Shown: positions 1 to 11,783 of the stretch, piece after piece
Position numbering within the stretch: the stretch's first letter is position 1
Layout: the number at the start of each line of letters is the position of its first letter
Notes under the pieces: generated by a model
Database searches by the model: none
Told to the model about the DNA's origin: nothing
Seen by the model: the letters and a program-made list of their open reading frames with translations, nothing else
Translations under genes and position numbers: made by a program
NCBI GenBank assembly: GCA_946406115.1
Contig: OX291550.1
Coordinates: forward strand, 24,838,722-24,902,721
Direction: 5' to 3'
Origin: Apoda limacodes
Taxonomy: Eukaryota; Arthropoda; Insecta; Lepidoptera; Limacodidae
DNA length: 64,000 nt

Positions 1-699
1 AACCAAAACTGACTGTGACCTTTCTACCACGTCTTTAGTGTAAGTTTATGGACTGGGCGATAGCTCCACCGAAATGGCCACACTTAAGAAAAAGCCAAAG
101 TTAATGTGCTGCAACTACCTGTCTCTTTTCTATAAAATGAAAACAAAAAGTTCGTTTTGCGACCGTTTTTACTTCACAGCTGTCAGGGAGATGCGCTGTC
201 CAGAGTCAATGGTCTATGGATATTACACACTGTGGCTCCGCGCAAATTCTGTTTCACGCAGTTGTAAAATTGTGGTTTAGTAGAAACGGGTTGTATTGTA
301 TGTGAATAAGCATTCGTATACCTACTCTGTTTTTTCTTACTTGTCTTCTTTTGAGTATTTATGCTTAAAGCTTAAATAAGCAAAGTCAGTTAGTAGATGA
401 AATGTAGTTCAATCATCCGATTATGCATTTTGCCCTTTACATATTTTGAGCCTAAATCATAGCTTCATAAATAAGACAAGCCGGTAATAAAAAATGGGTT
501 GTATATATTATGGTCATAGTGTAGTAGTTATTACGCTATGTTATGGTCGTAAGTCCTTTAACAATCTATAGACGTACAGTAACTGCCCCGAATTATTAGA
601 TCTATTCTTAAGTATATTGTAGGTATATCTATTCTATACAGTTTACATAAACATTATTTGAATCTTTATGTTCAGCGCAAAAATATGCCCATAAAGTAC
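1..699. other. AT-rich DNA, no gene recognised
   Basis: Only short reading frames occur. The longest, 68 codons from position 74, shows no domain and resembles nothing I know. No repeat boundary is visible. Confidence 0.5.
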
Positions 700-1030
700 G
701 TGAGGTAATTTTGGCGATTTTTAGACCCCCCCTCCGCCTTTGGTGAGAAGTTGTGAGTTTTGGATGTACCCCTACCCGACCCAAATGTCACAAGAGATTT
801 TTAAAATTCGTATCGTTAGGGTAAATACGTTAATCTGTGGTTGATTGCGTTGGATATATATTTCTAGAAAAATTTGTGAGGTTGACATAGCTGAGATATT
901 TATTGTTATTGTGTAGGATTTGGCGATATTTAACTCTGTTTTCTTGCAATTCTACTCTGTTTTTGGCAAAAATTACGTGATATATTACGAAACCCCCCCT
1001 CTCTCCTGGACGTGAGATTGGGTTTATTTC
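700..1030. repeat. Degenerate C-tract repeat
   Basis: Two similar ends, each with an ACGTGA-like motif near a run of C (GACCCCCCCT near 725 and AACCCCCCCT near 992), enclose AT-rich DNA. Blocks with C-tracts of this kind are common in lepidopteran genomes. The boundaries and class are my inference. Confidence 0.3.
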
Positions 1031-1716
1031 TCTTTACTTGTTTCTTGTTACTTCAAATAGTGTCGGAAAAATTGAATATGCACTAAACAGACACACAAAC
1101 GGACACTGAATCTGTTATTCTAATTTGAATATTGAACCTAGAAAGCTTAGACTAGGTGCTGAACTGAAAATGGTTGTAGGAAGTCATCCCATTCTACCCT
1201 TAATGGCTAGCAATGTCTACGTCAAAACCTTGCTTTCCCTCCACTCTAGTTTTACGTATTTTTCATTGCTGATTCTGACACTACGTTTCTGGACTTATGT
1301 ATTAGGCCATAAGTTGTGAATCAGGTCTCAGACACATAAGACATCACCAGCTACACGAGGAATTTGGATCATAGCCTTATTTCCCCAAAGCTGACCACCG
1401 GAGTCGAATTACCTCTTTCTTTGCGTTGCACTTACCTAACTATAGGTACATATTCGTAAACAACTTCTAAGGAAAAGCTAAGGTTTTTTTATTGACTACA
1501 ATGCGTAGCGCTTAGAAAGTGGGTCATAGTATATAGTACCTAGGCTATTGATGGTGATTTCCTGTATTTTCTATTCCAGAAACTTGAAAACATTTATCAA
1601 CGCAGAAGTGAAAAGTTTTAGAGATATTACGTCTTAACTTATTTATCAAACGCAATATGTCAATAATGAACATCTTAGCACCTTGTGCAACTGGTTTCCA
1701 GCGGCCATTACTTTAA
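1031..1716. other. No gene recognised
   Basis: AT-rich sequence without a frame longer than 64 codons, and without a splice-flanked coding block or repeat end that I can see. Confidence 0.45.
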
Positions 1717-1936
1717 GCCCATTACACACGTCGCTATAATACAATATATTTATATGTCGAATGTCATATATTATTATATGAAATGTATCAAAATTCATAC
1801 AAAATTTAAATATATTTAACTATAAAAATCTACGTGTGTCAATGTAATTCAAAGTCGATTGAAAATAAGTAATATGCCTTGCTCTTGCTATAAGTAGTTT
1901 ATATTAATATATATTATAGCTCCGTGTGTGATGGGC
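1717..1936. mobile_element. MITE with ~40 bp terminal inverted repeats
   Basis: The left end GCCCATTACACACG continues through CTATAATA and an AT-rich tract. The right end, read in reverse, gives GCCCATCACACACG, then GCTATAATA and a similar AT-rich tract. The ~220 bp length, the noncoding AT-rich centre and the paired ends fit a nonautonomous DNA transposon. No clear target duplication is visible, so the superfamily is open. Confidence 0.7.
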
Positions 1937-2654
1937 ATTGTATATCTTATACCTCTCGTCAAAATCTTACCTCAGTTGTCGTTGAACCTTGGTCGATTTT
2001 TTACAGCAATTCTTTGGGACGGGGTCAAAGTATCACTTTGTAAACAAATTCTAAGAAATTAAAAGTCGTAAGAATTTTAATTTGCTCGCTTCCAATGAAA
2101 TCGGTACATAAAGATGTAGATAAGCTTATTTATTGAAAGAAGTCCATTTATGTATAAAAATATTTTATTTTATGAAGATAATAAAAAAAATTAAAACAGC
2201 TTTTTATTAGGTAAAGAACATTTTGGAATAATGTTTAGGCCTTCCTTTTGATATAATTAAAATACTCTTTGCTCATATCATGTTTCATGATTTCATCATA
2301 TCCTCTAGCGCGTGTTTTATCTTTTCTGATCCTCATGATTCAATAACCATGAACCAAAAATGTTTTTTTAACCACTTTTCGTCTGTATAAAATTTAAAAA
2401 TATTCTTTCTTTGCGAATCCTTCCTCTATCACGCATACCATCTGTCCGTAACGTTTTAGTTTTAGGCTCCATTTAAGGTTTCTAGCACCAAGTTTTCGAC
2501 GAAGATACGCAAGCCTTCAAAAATATGCGCTATTGGTTATTCTAATGGCGACTTAGTAATTAACATAAATGTTTAATAAAATCTGATAGTAAGGCTACTC
2601 CTTTGATATAATCAATGCTTGTGATAACGTTTTTATCTTGTAAAACTTTCCTGC
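1937..2654. other. No gene recognised
   Basis: AT-rich DNA. No coding block or repeat boundary is supported. Confidence 0.45.
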
Positions 2655-3116
2655 TTTTTAGAAATTAAAAATAATAGTTTAAAAAAACTAAAAAACACGC
2701 TTTTTATAGAAAACCGAACTAAAAAATAGAAAATAAATTTTAATGAATTTAAATTAAGAAAATAGTGTTAAAAATTTCAATGAATATAAATTAATAATAG
2801 TGTGAATAAAAAAAAAAATATTTTATTTTATAAAAAGCGTGGGGTGCATGGTGTCAATAGTTATAAATATTTTATTGACAGATATGAGTAGAGTGATTAT
2901 CATTTCGATAATATCTTAAAAAGCACCCCACGCTTTTTTTAAAATAAATTTTTTTTTTTTTTTATTCACACTATTATTAATTTATATTCATTAAATTTTT
3001 TAACACTATTTTCTTAATTTAAATTCATTAAAATTTATTTTCTATTTTTTAGTTCGGTTTTCTATTAAAAGCGTGTTTTTTAGTTTTTTTAAACTATTAT
3101 TTATTTTCTACTTTTT
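2655..3116. mobile_element. Foldback (palindromic) element, ~460 bp
   Basis: Two arms of about 190 bp are near-perfect reverse complements. The left arm runs to GCGTGGGGTGC (ending at 2847); the right arm starts with GCACCCCACGC (from 2923). Both carry AAAACCGAACT, AATAGTGTGAATAAAAA and AAACACGCTTTT blocks in mirrored order. A ~75 nt loop separates them. Differences are mainly in A/T run length, so the arms are young or kept similar. This is a foldback MITE; transcription across it would give a long hairpin RNA. No transposase remains and no target duplication is obvious. Confidence 0.93.
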
Positions 3117-3163
3117 AGTTTGGATTATTTATAATAGCTTGTTTTTTTAATTTTAAACTATTG

Positions 3164-3201
3164 CACGACTGATGATGCGAAGCATCAGAGAGTGCTTTAT
3201 T
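3164..3201. repeat. Short hairpin next to the foldback element
   Basis: The segment CTGATGATGCGAAGCATCAG folds back on itself (GATGC pairs with GCATC around GAA) and lies between GCACGA and GAGAGTGC, which are also partly complementary. It resembles a structured transposon end, but no partner end was found. Confidence 0.4.
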
Positions 3202-3463
3202 TTCTTACCTTATCCACTATAGATGAAAATTATATAAATTAACAAAAATCATATTTTGCAAATTGAAAAATGGAATAATTTTATCAAATTAGTGTATTGT
3301 CATCGGTCCTCAATAAATCTACAAAGTTTGAACGAAATCTGGCCGTCTAAAGTGGGTCAAAATCGCGCCCAAAGAAGTCGGTTACAAACAAACATACAAA
3401 CATACAGGTGAAGCTAATAAAAAGCTCGTAAAAATAAAGAGGCCAGCGCCCGCTTGCATCCTG

Positions 3464-3627
3464 GGACCTTGTTGGGAAACAGTCTCGAGATATTCGGACC
3501 CTGGAATACGTGGGAAAAATGTATGCAAGTACATTCACAAGTTTCGAGAGGTTAGTCAGACTTCTATACATTTTTGTCTCGAAATCTAGCGTCCGAAAAG
3601 CTCGACACTGTTTACAATAAGGTCCCA
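3464..3627. mobile_element. CTCGAG-type inverted-repeat MITE, copy 1
   Basis: Begins GGACCTTGTTGGGAAACAG and ends with the complementary ACTGTTTACAATAAGGTCC. Internal GTCTCGAG and TTCGAGAGGTTAGTCAGAC blocks match the copies near 5.3 and 24.0 kb. About 164 bp, noncoding, each half partly complementary to the other. A diverged fragment (ATGGGAAACGGTCTCGAG) follows near 3706. Class unknown; a palindromic MITE is the best description. Confidence 0.8.
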
Positions 3628-5309
3628 GATTGCGCTTCTACCGCGCCGCTCTCTTCTGTCATCGTTTATGAGGCCTAATATCTCACCGCGACCAGCAGGG
3701 AGCTTATGGGAAACGGTCTCGAGTTCGCCAGACCCTGTAGTACTTTCTCGATTGTCGACAGGTAAGACCTACTTGCATAATTGCCATTATTTGACCTAAG
3801 TCGGTTACTCTGGGTTCTTCTACATTCCTTTATTTATTTTAAATTGTTGTTAAAAAGTTATCTGTAAAGGTAAACATCGTTAAGATTTAACATGTAGGTA
3901 TATATGTCGCAACGCTTGTACCAGGTAGTTTTCTTTATATGTACTTGCCACGATGAGGTTGGCAATGTTATGCCTATAGATTTTTAACAAAAAATTGCCA
4001 GCCTCATCTTTTAATTAGCAACCAGTGTGAAAAGTCACGACACGACAAAGCACGACAATTTGTCTCGTTCGTCACGAGAATCCTACACAATGTGCTATTT
4101 TAGTGTGTAGGTGTGAAAATATTACACACATGTTTAGTTCGTGTCTGTGTATTAATAATTGGCTTCGCATATAAACGTCTGCGTTCGTGGAAGCGGCTAT
4201 AAATAATTTGCTAGACTGACTATAACAATATTTGTTAGAGACCATTCAAAACAAATTTAAAAATAAAAGTTGATATTTTTATAAGATGTTTGGTTCTCTT
4301 AAACAATTTGCTATTCTGATTTTAATGGTTTCAATGAAGTTTATCTTTGCAGCGTAACCCTAGAAATTTAGCCTGTTTTAGAGCCTGGATCCAGTAACTT
4401 TGATATTGATATTCCTTGCTTGCTAGTAGAGTTCCTGCTCCCAATATGTGACGCACCCAGCCGCTTCGCTGCTTTCTGTAATTTTTGAACCGGCTTACGT
4501 CTGCCTTGTAAGTAGGTACTATCCCAGGTTATAGAATAGGATTGGGAACTGCTGGTTATCGTACTGTAGGTATGTTGATTTTAAACTGAGCCACATATTT
4601 GCAAGACAAAGCTGCCTTCCTATATTTCTAGAATTTATAATTTATATACGACTTTCACTTAACATTTTTTGAAGATATTTTAGGTGTTTCTAGTTTTCAA
4701 ACTTCAAACCTGTTCCTATTTAGGTACCTGATATTCATTGGTTTTTTTATACTCTACTAATAAATAAAGCCGAGATATAATAACTACCTACCTAAAATAT
4801 CGTATCAATAAACATGTAACAAATCCTGCATAATATTGAGACAATAAAACTTTGGCGCAACAGTTTCGATTCGAGAGTATTGCTGAACAACCTTCGCCGT
4901 TTCCAAGAACTTTGCGGACCGGTTGCCGCTCGCCGCTGCTGAGCCGCGGTTCTCGGAACGCCACCGCTCGACCCGCGGCCGTTTCGAAATTTAAAATAGA
5001 AACGTTCCATTTCACGTGGGCTCAAATTTATAGCCATTCAATTAGATGAGTTGTGTAATCTGTATGATAGATATTTTTATATGAAGGCCATATGACTCGC
5101 TTCCTATGAGTGAAAGGGGTTTTACTATTGTTAACTTGCAGCTGGCGGCTAGGAGCGTTATAGCACGTGACTTTCTTTTTTTTATTAGAAATAGTTCATA
5201 GGTTTGTGGCTGTAATAAGAGTGAGGAAGCAATTAGGTAAGTCATATCATCCAGTTAGAATTTAAAAGCTAAGTAATGTAAAAAAGTATTAAACTTATTA
5301 TACAACTGC
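3628..5309. other. Unassigned DNA with a small CpG-rich block
   Basis: No gene recognised. Positions 4853-5010 stand out: GC-rich with many CpG (GCCGCTCGCCGC, GCCGCGG, GACCCGCGGCCG) in AT-rich surroundings. Three overlapping frames of 65-81 codons cross it because stops are rare in CpG-rich DNA, and none looks like a known protein. It could be a regulatory island, an exon or a decayed insertion. Confidence 0.4.
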
Positions 5310-5470
5310 GACCTTATTGGGAACAGTCTCGAGCTATTCGGACTCTGGAATTTGAGATAATAATGAATGGAATTCTAACTTACCTCTCGAAAACCGTGAA
5401 TGTACTTGCACACATTTTTCTCTCGAATTCCAGATTCCGAATAGCTCGAGATTTTTCCCAATAAGGTCCC
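5310..5470. mobile_element. CTCGAG-type inverted-repeat MITE, copy 2
   Basis: Starts GACCTTATTGGGAACAGTC and ends in TTTCCCAATAAGGTCCC. TCGAGCTATTCGGACTCTGG on the left is mirrored by CCAGATTCCGAATAGCTCGA on the right. Its middle (ACCTCTCG and a GTACTTGCA block) runs in the reverse direction relative to copies 1 and 3. Confidence 0.85.
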
Positions 5471-5997
5471 TGGTGTTGTTAGATATTTAGGTAACTTTCT
5501 CTTGATAACATAAAGAAGAACTTAAAAAAAGGAAGCCTTGTGGAATAAGTCAGACAGACTAGGTAGTACAGTACCTAAGTACTTTACTAATTCCTAGGTA
5601 GATACGTAGGAGAGGTAATCACAGTATATTATAAATACTTAGGTCCTAAACACAAACCTCTCCTATCCTCTTTCTCTTCTCTTCTCTTCAGGTATATTGA
5701 GGTATACTTTAGTTTTGAGTTTGATCGACAGATGCCTGACCCTGCCTGTTGGTCATCTTGTAATTTAGCAATATATAAAGAAAATAAAGCATCAACGCCT
5801 GGGAGTACACTAGTAAAATGTGCTCGGCTAAATAAAATTAGAATATCCTTGATTTGATGCTGAGGTTAGATGTTCTGTTCCTGAAGGAAAACATCAGTGC
5901 ACAAATAATATTCCCAGAACGCGGGAGATGCTCAGCGCCCTAGAGAGCCCCCTGATGCAAGTTAAGTTATAGTTACTTCATACTTATAGACATCCAA
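5471..5997. other. No gene recognised
   Basis: AT-rich DNA with a CTCTTCTC-rich pyrimidine stretch near 5660-5690. Nothing assignable. Confidence 0.45.
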
Positions 5998-6190
5998 TAT
6001 TGATTAATCAGTGGTGGCCCACGGGTTTCGATTTCACCTTGCGTCCTTAGTGGCGGAGGTTCAAGCCCCGCGTGTTCCAATGAGTCTTATTATTAATTTC
6101 TCAAGTACATTGATTATTTACCCACACAACTGGATTAACGGTGCAGTAAAAAATCGTGAAGAAACCTGCATATGTCAAAAAAATACATAC
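5998..6190 (+). repeat. tRNA-derived SINE (lepidopteran type)
   Basis: A box-B-like RNA polymerase III motif, GGTTCAAGCCC (6058-6068), follows a diverged box-A-like region. The body ends with GTGAAGAAACCTGCATATG and an A-rich tail; I recognise that end as typical of abundant lepidopteran SINEs. No coding capacity; mobility would depend on a LINE RT. Confidence 0.65.
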
Positions 6191-6294
6191 TTAGGGCGTT
6201 CCATCTAACTACTTTTCAGCAGAAATTGTTAGTGGTTTGCGTTTCAAGCTTTTGGTAGCAAAATCTAGTTAATTCCAATCCTGATTGGCGGCTC

Positions 6295-6425
6295 TTTATC
6301 ATCATCACGTGTTAATCTGTGTTCGTCATCACTGCTCAGCCGAAACACAGAGGATTCTATTGGACGTAGGCTTCCCCCATATCCACAGTGGCTTCCTGCG
6401 GCTCTCATCAGGCCGAGACCTTCCC
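6295..6425 (-). repeat. RTE-like LINE 3' end or related repeat
   Basis: Contains an ATCATCATCA-like start, then CACTGCT and GGACGTAGGCTTCCCCCAT, variants of a block I know to be dispersed in Lepidoptera and often at RTE-type LINE 3' ends with an (ATG)n-like tail. Reversed, the ATC-rich end would be the tail. Only the noncoding tip is present. Confidence 0.5.
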
Positions 6426-6664
6426 AACCGTTCATTGCTACAGGTTGCTAAGTAATCGTGCTATTAGTGATCTTGTTGCTTCGGCATATATGTATAAAAT
6501 AGGTATCTACGTCAATATCAGTATTTAATAAACGTAATTTATCAATTGAATGTTTGATACGAACTATTGTTATATCAATAAATGTACTGTCAATGAATTG
6601 TAGTAGATATGTATAGTACAAACAGGAAAATTGCAAGGCCAAAACATTTTTTTATTTTGATGAA

Positions 6665-6935
6665 CATCAGGTGGTCCAGATAAAAGCAGACAATCGAACG
6701 ACAAAGCACCGCTCAAAAAAGCCATGCAGAGGGTGTGGGTTCGATTCCCGCACTGGACACACATTTGTGTTTGTCTTGAGTCTGGGTGTACTTATGTATA
6801 ATATGTATGTATTTACACAAAAAAAAGTAATATATATGTATATGTATTTATATCCGTTGTCTGGTACCCATAACACAAGCTTTGCTTACTTTGGGGCTAG
6901 ACGGCGCTGTGTGTAATGTCCAAAAATAAAAATAT
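6665..6935 (+). repeat. tRNA-derived SINE, family with TGGACATTACACAC end (copy 1)
   Basis: A perfect box B, GGTTCGATTCC (6738-6748), sits in a tRNA-like T-arm (GTGGGTTCGATTCCCGCAC). The body has GTCTTGAGTCTGGGTGTACT, TATTTACACAAAAAAAAGTA, a TATGTATATG tract and GCGCTGTGTGTAATGTCCAA. The same body occurs near 50.4 kb and, inverted, at 56.1-56.3 kb. The 69-81 codon frames on both strands here are by-products of the repeat. Confidence 0.75.
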
Positions 6936-7344
6936 ATATTTATATTTTATTTTAATATTTTAAAAAAAATATAAAGAAAAGACGGAAAAATTTATATAAG
7001 ATTAATTTTTATACAATAATAATTTGTAAAGCAATTGACATAAGGATGAATTTAGAGTTCACACACTGTTCGTTAGTTGCGGTTGTTCGTTCCGTAGTAT
7101 GGTTTCCATTGAAATTTGAACAAATCTGTGTTCTGAGAAAGCGAGTCGAGTCTTTTTGCCTTGTTTGGTTCTTGTCAGTCCTAGGCTAACAAGTGAAAAG
7201 ATACCCAACGACGACGGAGAGAATCGTGAATGTCTAAAGCCGGGTTTCCTGCTCGTGTTTCGCCGAAATATGACACAAAATACATCTACACAAAACATCT
7301 TTTGTTTAATGCACTTGTTGTCTCCTTGGGAACTGTAGTTTGAT
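6936..7344. other. No gene recognised
   Basis: Overlapping frames of 60-79 codons occur on both strands at 7059-7338 around CTAAAGCCGGGTTTCCTG. No domain is visible; a dispersed repeat is more likely than an exon. Confidence 0.35.
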
Positions 7345-7425
7345 ATTTAGAAAACATTTACTATCGAAATGACTTCAACCGAAACCCGAATTTAGGGCGG
7401 GTGTAACCGCGGGCAAAAGTTAGTA
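7345..7425 (+). repeat. 3' end of GGGCGGGTG-type dispersed repeat
   Basis: ACCCGAATTTAGGGCGGGTG followed by ACCGCGGGCAAAAGTTAGTA is the 3' tip of the family that is complete at 23.1-23.9 kb. The 5' part is missing. Confidence 0.65.
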
Positions 7426-8332
7426 ATATATAATGCAGACAATAACAATCTGGGAACAAAAAGCTATATTGCAGAAAATTAACATCGAGAAGGATACAAA
7501 CGAACACACTCGCCCTCGACTTTATTTTAATAATAATCTTAAAAGAAAGTCTATCTAACTACTAGCTGCTGCCTGCGACGTCTTCTGCGAGAACGCTATA
7601 CTATAACATCACTTTTTGTAAACGAAACCATAGCCCGATCTTATTCGACGCCAACGCCATCTAGTTAGCAAATAGGAAACATTTTTATATAGTGAAAAAT
7701 TATCTAAGTCATGACTTTGCACGATTTTTTAACATAAAATAAATGGCTATGTGTGAGTAGAATAATTAATAATTAAGAAGCAAGTCAAATATGCGTCTTT
7801 AGATTACACGTTGTTACAGAATGCGTTGAAGAAATAAGATTCACTGCTCGTTCCCCGTAGGTGATAGCGTGATAATATGTAGCCTATATGTTGACCCGAC
7901 TTCTTAATAATTTTATTATATGTATAGATGTAAATATTTTTATATATAAGTATTGTTATATATACCTATCCTTCTACCGGAATAAACATAAAAATGACTT
8001 AAGTCACTCCTATTACCATCTAAATGTAGCCCGGTGAAATGACTAATAGAATCACAGTTCATGAAAAATTAATTAATTAATTTAATTTATTCGACAAACC
8101 AAGAGGAAGTACACAATAATTTGTATAAACGAAAACCCATGACTTCCTTATTTTACATTGGGTATTTTGTTGTGAGTGTTGTGTTGTAATAACGTTTTTA
8201 TGGCTTTATTTCCGTTTCGTAACTTATGACTAATGATGGATGACATATTCGTAGTTTATTTAATGCAATAGTAAACTGTAAATAGGATTATTAACCTGTC
8301 AATAATCAAAGAACTCCACACTTTACGACTTT
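7426..8332. other. No gene recognised
   Basis: AT-rich DNA with a fragment near 7560 (CTGCTGCCTGCGACGTCTTC) that resembles a motif also seen near 19.77 kb, suggesting an old dispersed repeat. Confidence 0.4.
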
Positions 8333-8760
8333 TTACCCTTTTTTTTAAAAAAAAGGGGGAGGTTCTATGTTAAACAGGTATATTTTTTTATGTAGATATG
8401 TCCAACGATTTCTCTGTCAATTGTTAACCGATTTAAAAAAACCTTTTTTTATTCGAGAGTGCGTTCCTGAGGTCGTCCCATATTAATGAAGGGGATTAAA
8501 ACTAAAACTTTTGGCACAGATTATATAATACTATACTAGTACTTTTGGAGTAAAAAAATAATTGATGTTAATTTTGAACTGGTGAAACACGCCTTTTATG
8601 TCGATGTGATTTTATAAAAAAATTGTAACAAGTATAGATGTTTTTAGTGTACGAGAAAAAAAAGAAATTCGTCACTCAAAAGAAAAATGAAAACTTTTTA
8701 ACAAAAAAAAAACGGCTTCAAATGGATGCACTAAAAAGAATAAAAATAATAACACAACAC
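8333..8760. repeat. Dispersed repeat with palindromic end
   Basis: Begins with the perfect inverted repeat CCCTTTTTTTTAAAAAAAAG and ends with CGGCTTCAAATGGATGCACT then AAAAAG. The latter matches the terminus of the MITE at 11469-11690, so a related element end is present. No coding capacity. Confidence 0.5.
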
Positions 8761-11081
8761 CCAAGGTCAGTATGCGCAGAATGTTAGAAAAGTTTGTTGC
8801 ATTATAATTAAGTTATAATCTAGGTGTCCCCCCTATCGATATTTTTGAACGAAATTGTAAAAGAATTGAAATCGGAAATGCGTCCAAGTAGCAATACTTA
8901 ATTAAGAACTAATTTAGTTGCAATCATTGCTAAAAAATACATACAATATTTTACAATTTTATTTAAAAAAAAATAAAATGTGTTTTTGATGACAAAAAGC
9001 CATGTAGTACGTAACCCGCTCTTGAATGGCAATATTAAGCGTTTCTTCTGCATTATTTTACGGCATAATCGCAGAGTAACTAATAGCATTAGCATAATTA
9101 GAGATTACAACGGGTTATCTTATCTTATTATGATGATACCTACTAAAATTATCTGCTTGAGATATTAAAAAGATTTTTACTAATAAAGAGTTTATCAGCT
9201 TTTTTGATAACTTACGTAACAGTTTACCAACTATCCTTCATTAGCTATGTATATAATACTTACTTTTATCACTTGAGTGAAAGTAAGTACCTATGAAGGT
9301 CAAAGTTGGGTAAAAAATAAATATATATAAATATATAATTTAAAATATATCCTACTAACATATCTACATGATAGTTCACCATATTATAAATAGTTGTCGT
9401 GTGGTCTCTTTATCATAGATTTAGAAGATATTATGGTCTTTATTCTATGCCGTAGTCCAGTGACCAAGAAATGAGTTAAAAGACCGCAACCCTTGGTGTG
9501 CGTTCATCTTTAGTAATAAAATAACTTCTTCCTAGTGACGCAGTGACTTATAAAGTCCTAGTACATATACCTACATAAATCTTACAAATACACAAAATCT
9601 TCATAGAATTAAGAAATACAATATAGTTATACATAAATAGAAATAATCTTTTTCGTTTATGACTCCCTAAAGGCTAGAGTCTTGAAAGTTATTTAGAATT
9701 TAAAGCTTTAGTAATTAATATAGGTGAGGCAAGACCTGTGCATAGGCAGTAAATTACGCTGTCTCACATACGATACCTTGGATCTGTAACCCGGAAGCGT
9801 TTAGGTCATACATGTATCGGTGCAAAAAAAGGCTCGTCTTGATGCCGCTCGGTGGCATCCCAAATTCAGTCGGTGGTGGCGCGCGCTCGCCGAGATAAGA
9901 CGTTTGATTTATTAGCATCGTGATAAAACCACGCACCCTCAGTACGCTGCTGTCGCAACCCTAGCGGCGAGGGCGCGCCTGCCGTATGATGTCATCGTGC
10001 CGCGCGGTTCAGTGTATTCAACGGTTATATAATTAGCTTGAACTGAATGACTTTTATGAATATTTTAGGAGTAGGTAATTTTCTTGAGGTACGCGTTTTG
10101 TTCAGAAGCTGATAGACGGCTGCACGTTAGTACTACTACTTTTTTTGATAGCTAATTACAAAAAAAAATATATTTCCAATAAAGATTTTGACACCTCTAT
10201 ATCATTTACAGTTCTATTACGACTTTGAACGCATCCCTGCCTGCTGTTTACTTTATTACTACTGCACACACAACGTATGAATAAGATACGTAACTGAATA
10301 TTATATATATAATATAATATAATATACTTGATGATGACTTAATGCCAACATCAAAATTCTAGAATGACTAATAAAAACCATAAGAACCTACTTTCTTAGA
10401 AGAGAATTATGTACTAATTATTGCAGTATTTCTGAGGAACCTTAGGTCAAAGGCGAAACGTTCATAATACGATCTTGGCAAGTAAACCTTTGTGTCTGCT
10501 TCTCGGAAAGAATAACCCTTTTATAAAATTTTCATAACAAGACAATGGCAAAAAGATATAAAAATGTAGTTAAACTGTTAGCGATTTCTCATTACAACCC
10601 TGTGAGGGTTCCAAGGCTTAATTATGTGTTCCGAGTAAGCCGCCACCGGGCCATGCGATTCTTGGTAAAGACGAAAAAAGGAGCAAAAAAGGAGGCGACG
10701 CGTTCTGAGAATACGCGTACCTGCGGCGACTGTCGGTGTAGCTACCTTGATCTGGGGTTCAGTCAAGACTCAAGCGGAAAGCGACTGCGGTTCTCTGCGG
10801 ATTCAACAGTTCTATGATCTGTGAACTTCTTTTAAAGCGCATACAGCTGGTAACTAGCGCCGCCATTATTAATATATATTTTCTCTTCGTATAAAGCTTA
10901 TTACCATTGTTGATATATCTATGCGGTAAACTTTTAAAATAAGATTTTTACGAAGACGAAATAAAACATTTCGGCTAATAAATAATTAGCGAGATACAAT
11001 TCGCAAGCAAGGCAAACCACGAGTTTTCGTATACTATTTGCTAATATCTCGAGTTTGTTTCGTACTTAGTTCACAACAAAG
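8761..11081. other. Unassigned DNA with two GC-rich islands
   Basis: No gene is supported. Island 1 (about 9820-10015) is CpG-rich (GGCGCGCGCTCGCCGAG, GCGGCGAGGGCGCGCC). Island 2 (about 10610-10810) is GC-rich and spanned by a 90-codon plus frame from 10545 with a basic middle (KTKKGAKKEATR), which resembles no family I know. Either could be an unspliced exon or promoter. An (AATAT)-rich run lies at 10299-10326. Confidence 0.4.
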
Positions 11082-11463
11082 AAACCGGCCAATTGCGAGT
11101 CGGACTCGCGCACCGAGGGTTCCGTGCAAACCTGTATGTAAAATTATTAAAAATATTTTTATTATATGATGTAACTAAAACTTTCAAGATTCTGAGTTCA
11201 CGTAGCTTTTGATTTCCTTGCGAGTTTCGAAAATTTGCGGCATTTGCGGCATAAACGGTTGTATCTTTTGATTGCGTTGGCTTAGAAGTATGATTTTTCA
11301 CAGCTGTAAGGGACAGTAGACCTGATTATTTGATATAAATTTTAGCTTGATACCTCCAAGCGGCGTTCCTGAGAAAAAGGGTCTTGACAGACGGACGGAC
11401 GCACAACAAAGTGATCCTATCAGGATTCCGTTTTTTCCTTTCGAGGTACGAAACCCTAAAAAC
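11082..11463 (+). repeat. GTTCCGTAC-type lepidopteran repeat, copy at 11 kb
   Basis: Starts AAACCGGCCAATTGCGAGTC with GCGCACCGAGGGTTCCGTGC and ends GGTACGAAACCCTAAAAA after a GACGGACGGACGCAC stretch. The same 5' and 3' ends recur near 14.4, 17.1, 28.4, 34.4 and 40.0 kb. Noncoding and very abundant in Lepidoptera; its class (SINE-like or DNA-transposon-derived) cannot be settled here. Confidence 0.75.
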
Positions 11464-11468
11464 AACAG

Positions 11469-11690
11469 CCGGCTTCAAAAAGATGCACTAAAAAGGTAAA
11501 AATGATTACTTATTTCCATAAATCTGATCTGAATTACAGTTTGAAGTTGGTGTCTAAGTACCTACCTACCCAACAGTTTATAACTATAACAGACTTCACT
11601 TGCATGAAACCAACTTCAAACTGTAATTCAGATCAGATTTTTGGAATTAAGTTATTATATTAACCTTTTTAGTGCATTGTTTGAAGCCGG
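11469..11690. mobile_element. MITE with CCGGCTTCAA ends
   Basis: Left end CCGGCTTCAAAAAGATGCAC then TAAAAAGGT, mirrored on the right by ACCTTTTTAGTGCATTG then TTTGAAGCCGG. An inner pair, AATCTGATCTGAATTACAG and CTGTAATTCAGATCAGATT, extends the complementarity so that most of the element folds into a hairpin with a ~70 nt loop. It abuts the CCCTAAAAA end of the preceding repeat. Confidence 0.88.
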
Positions 11691-11775
11691 ATTTTTTTTT
11701 GATATTTGTTCACCTTGACCTGGAAATTGACATAGCTCGATCGCCGTAGAATTTTGCTTTAATCTTTACGTACGA

Positions 11776-11783
11776 GGTGTACA
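11776..11783. repeat. Target-site duplication, left (hAT 1)
   Basis: GGTGTACA directly outside the left CAGCCCCG end. It matches GATGTACA (12903-12910) outside the right end at 7 of 8 bases, as expected for an old hAT insertion. Confidence 0.75.

Noticed and set aside
4788..5049. Three overlapping frames of 65-81 codons as a gene
   Set aside because: They overlap on both strands in a CpG-rich patch where stops are rare; no domain and no splice support.
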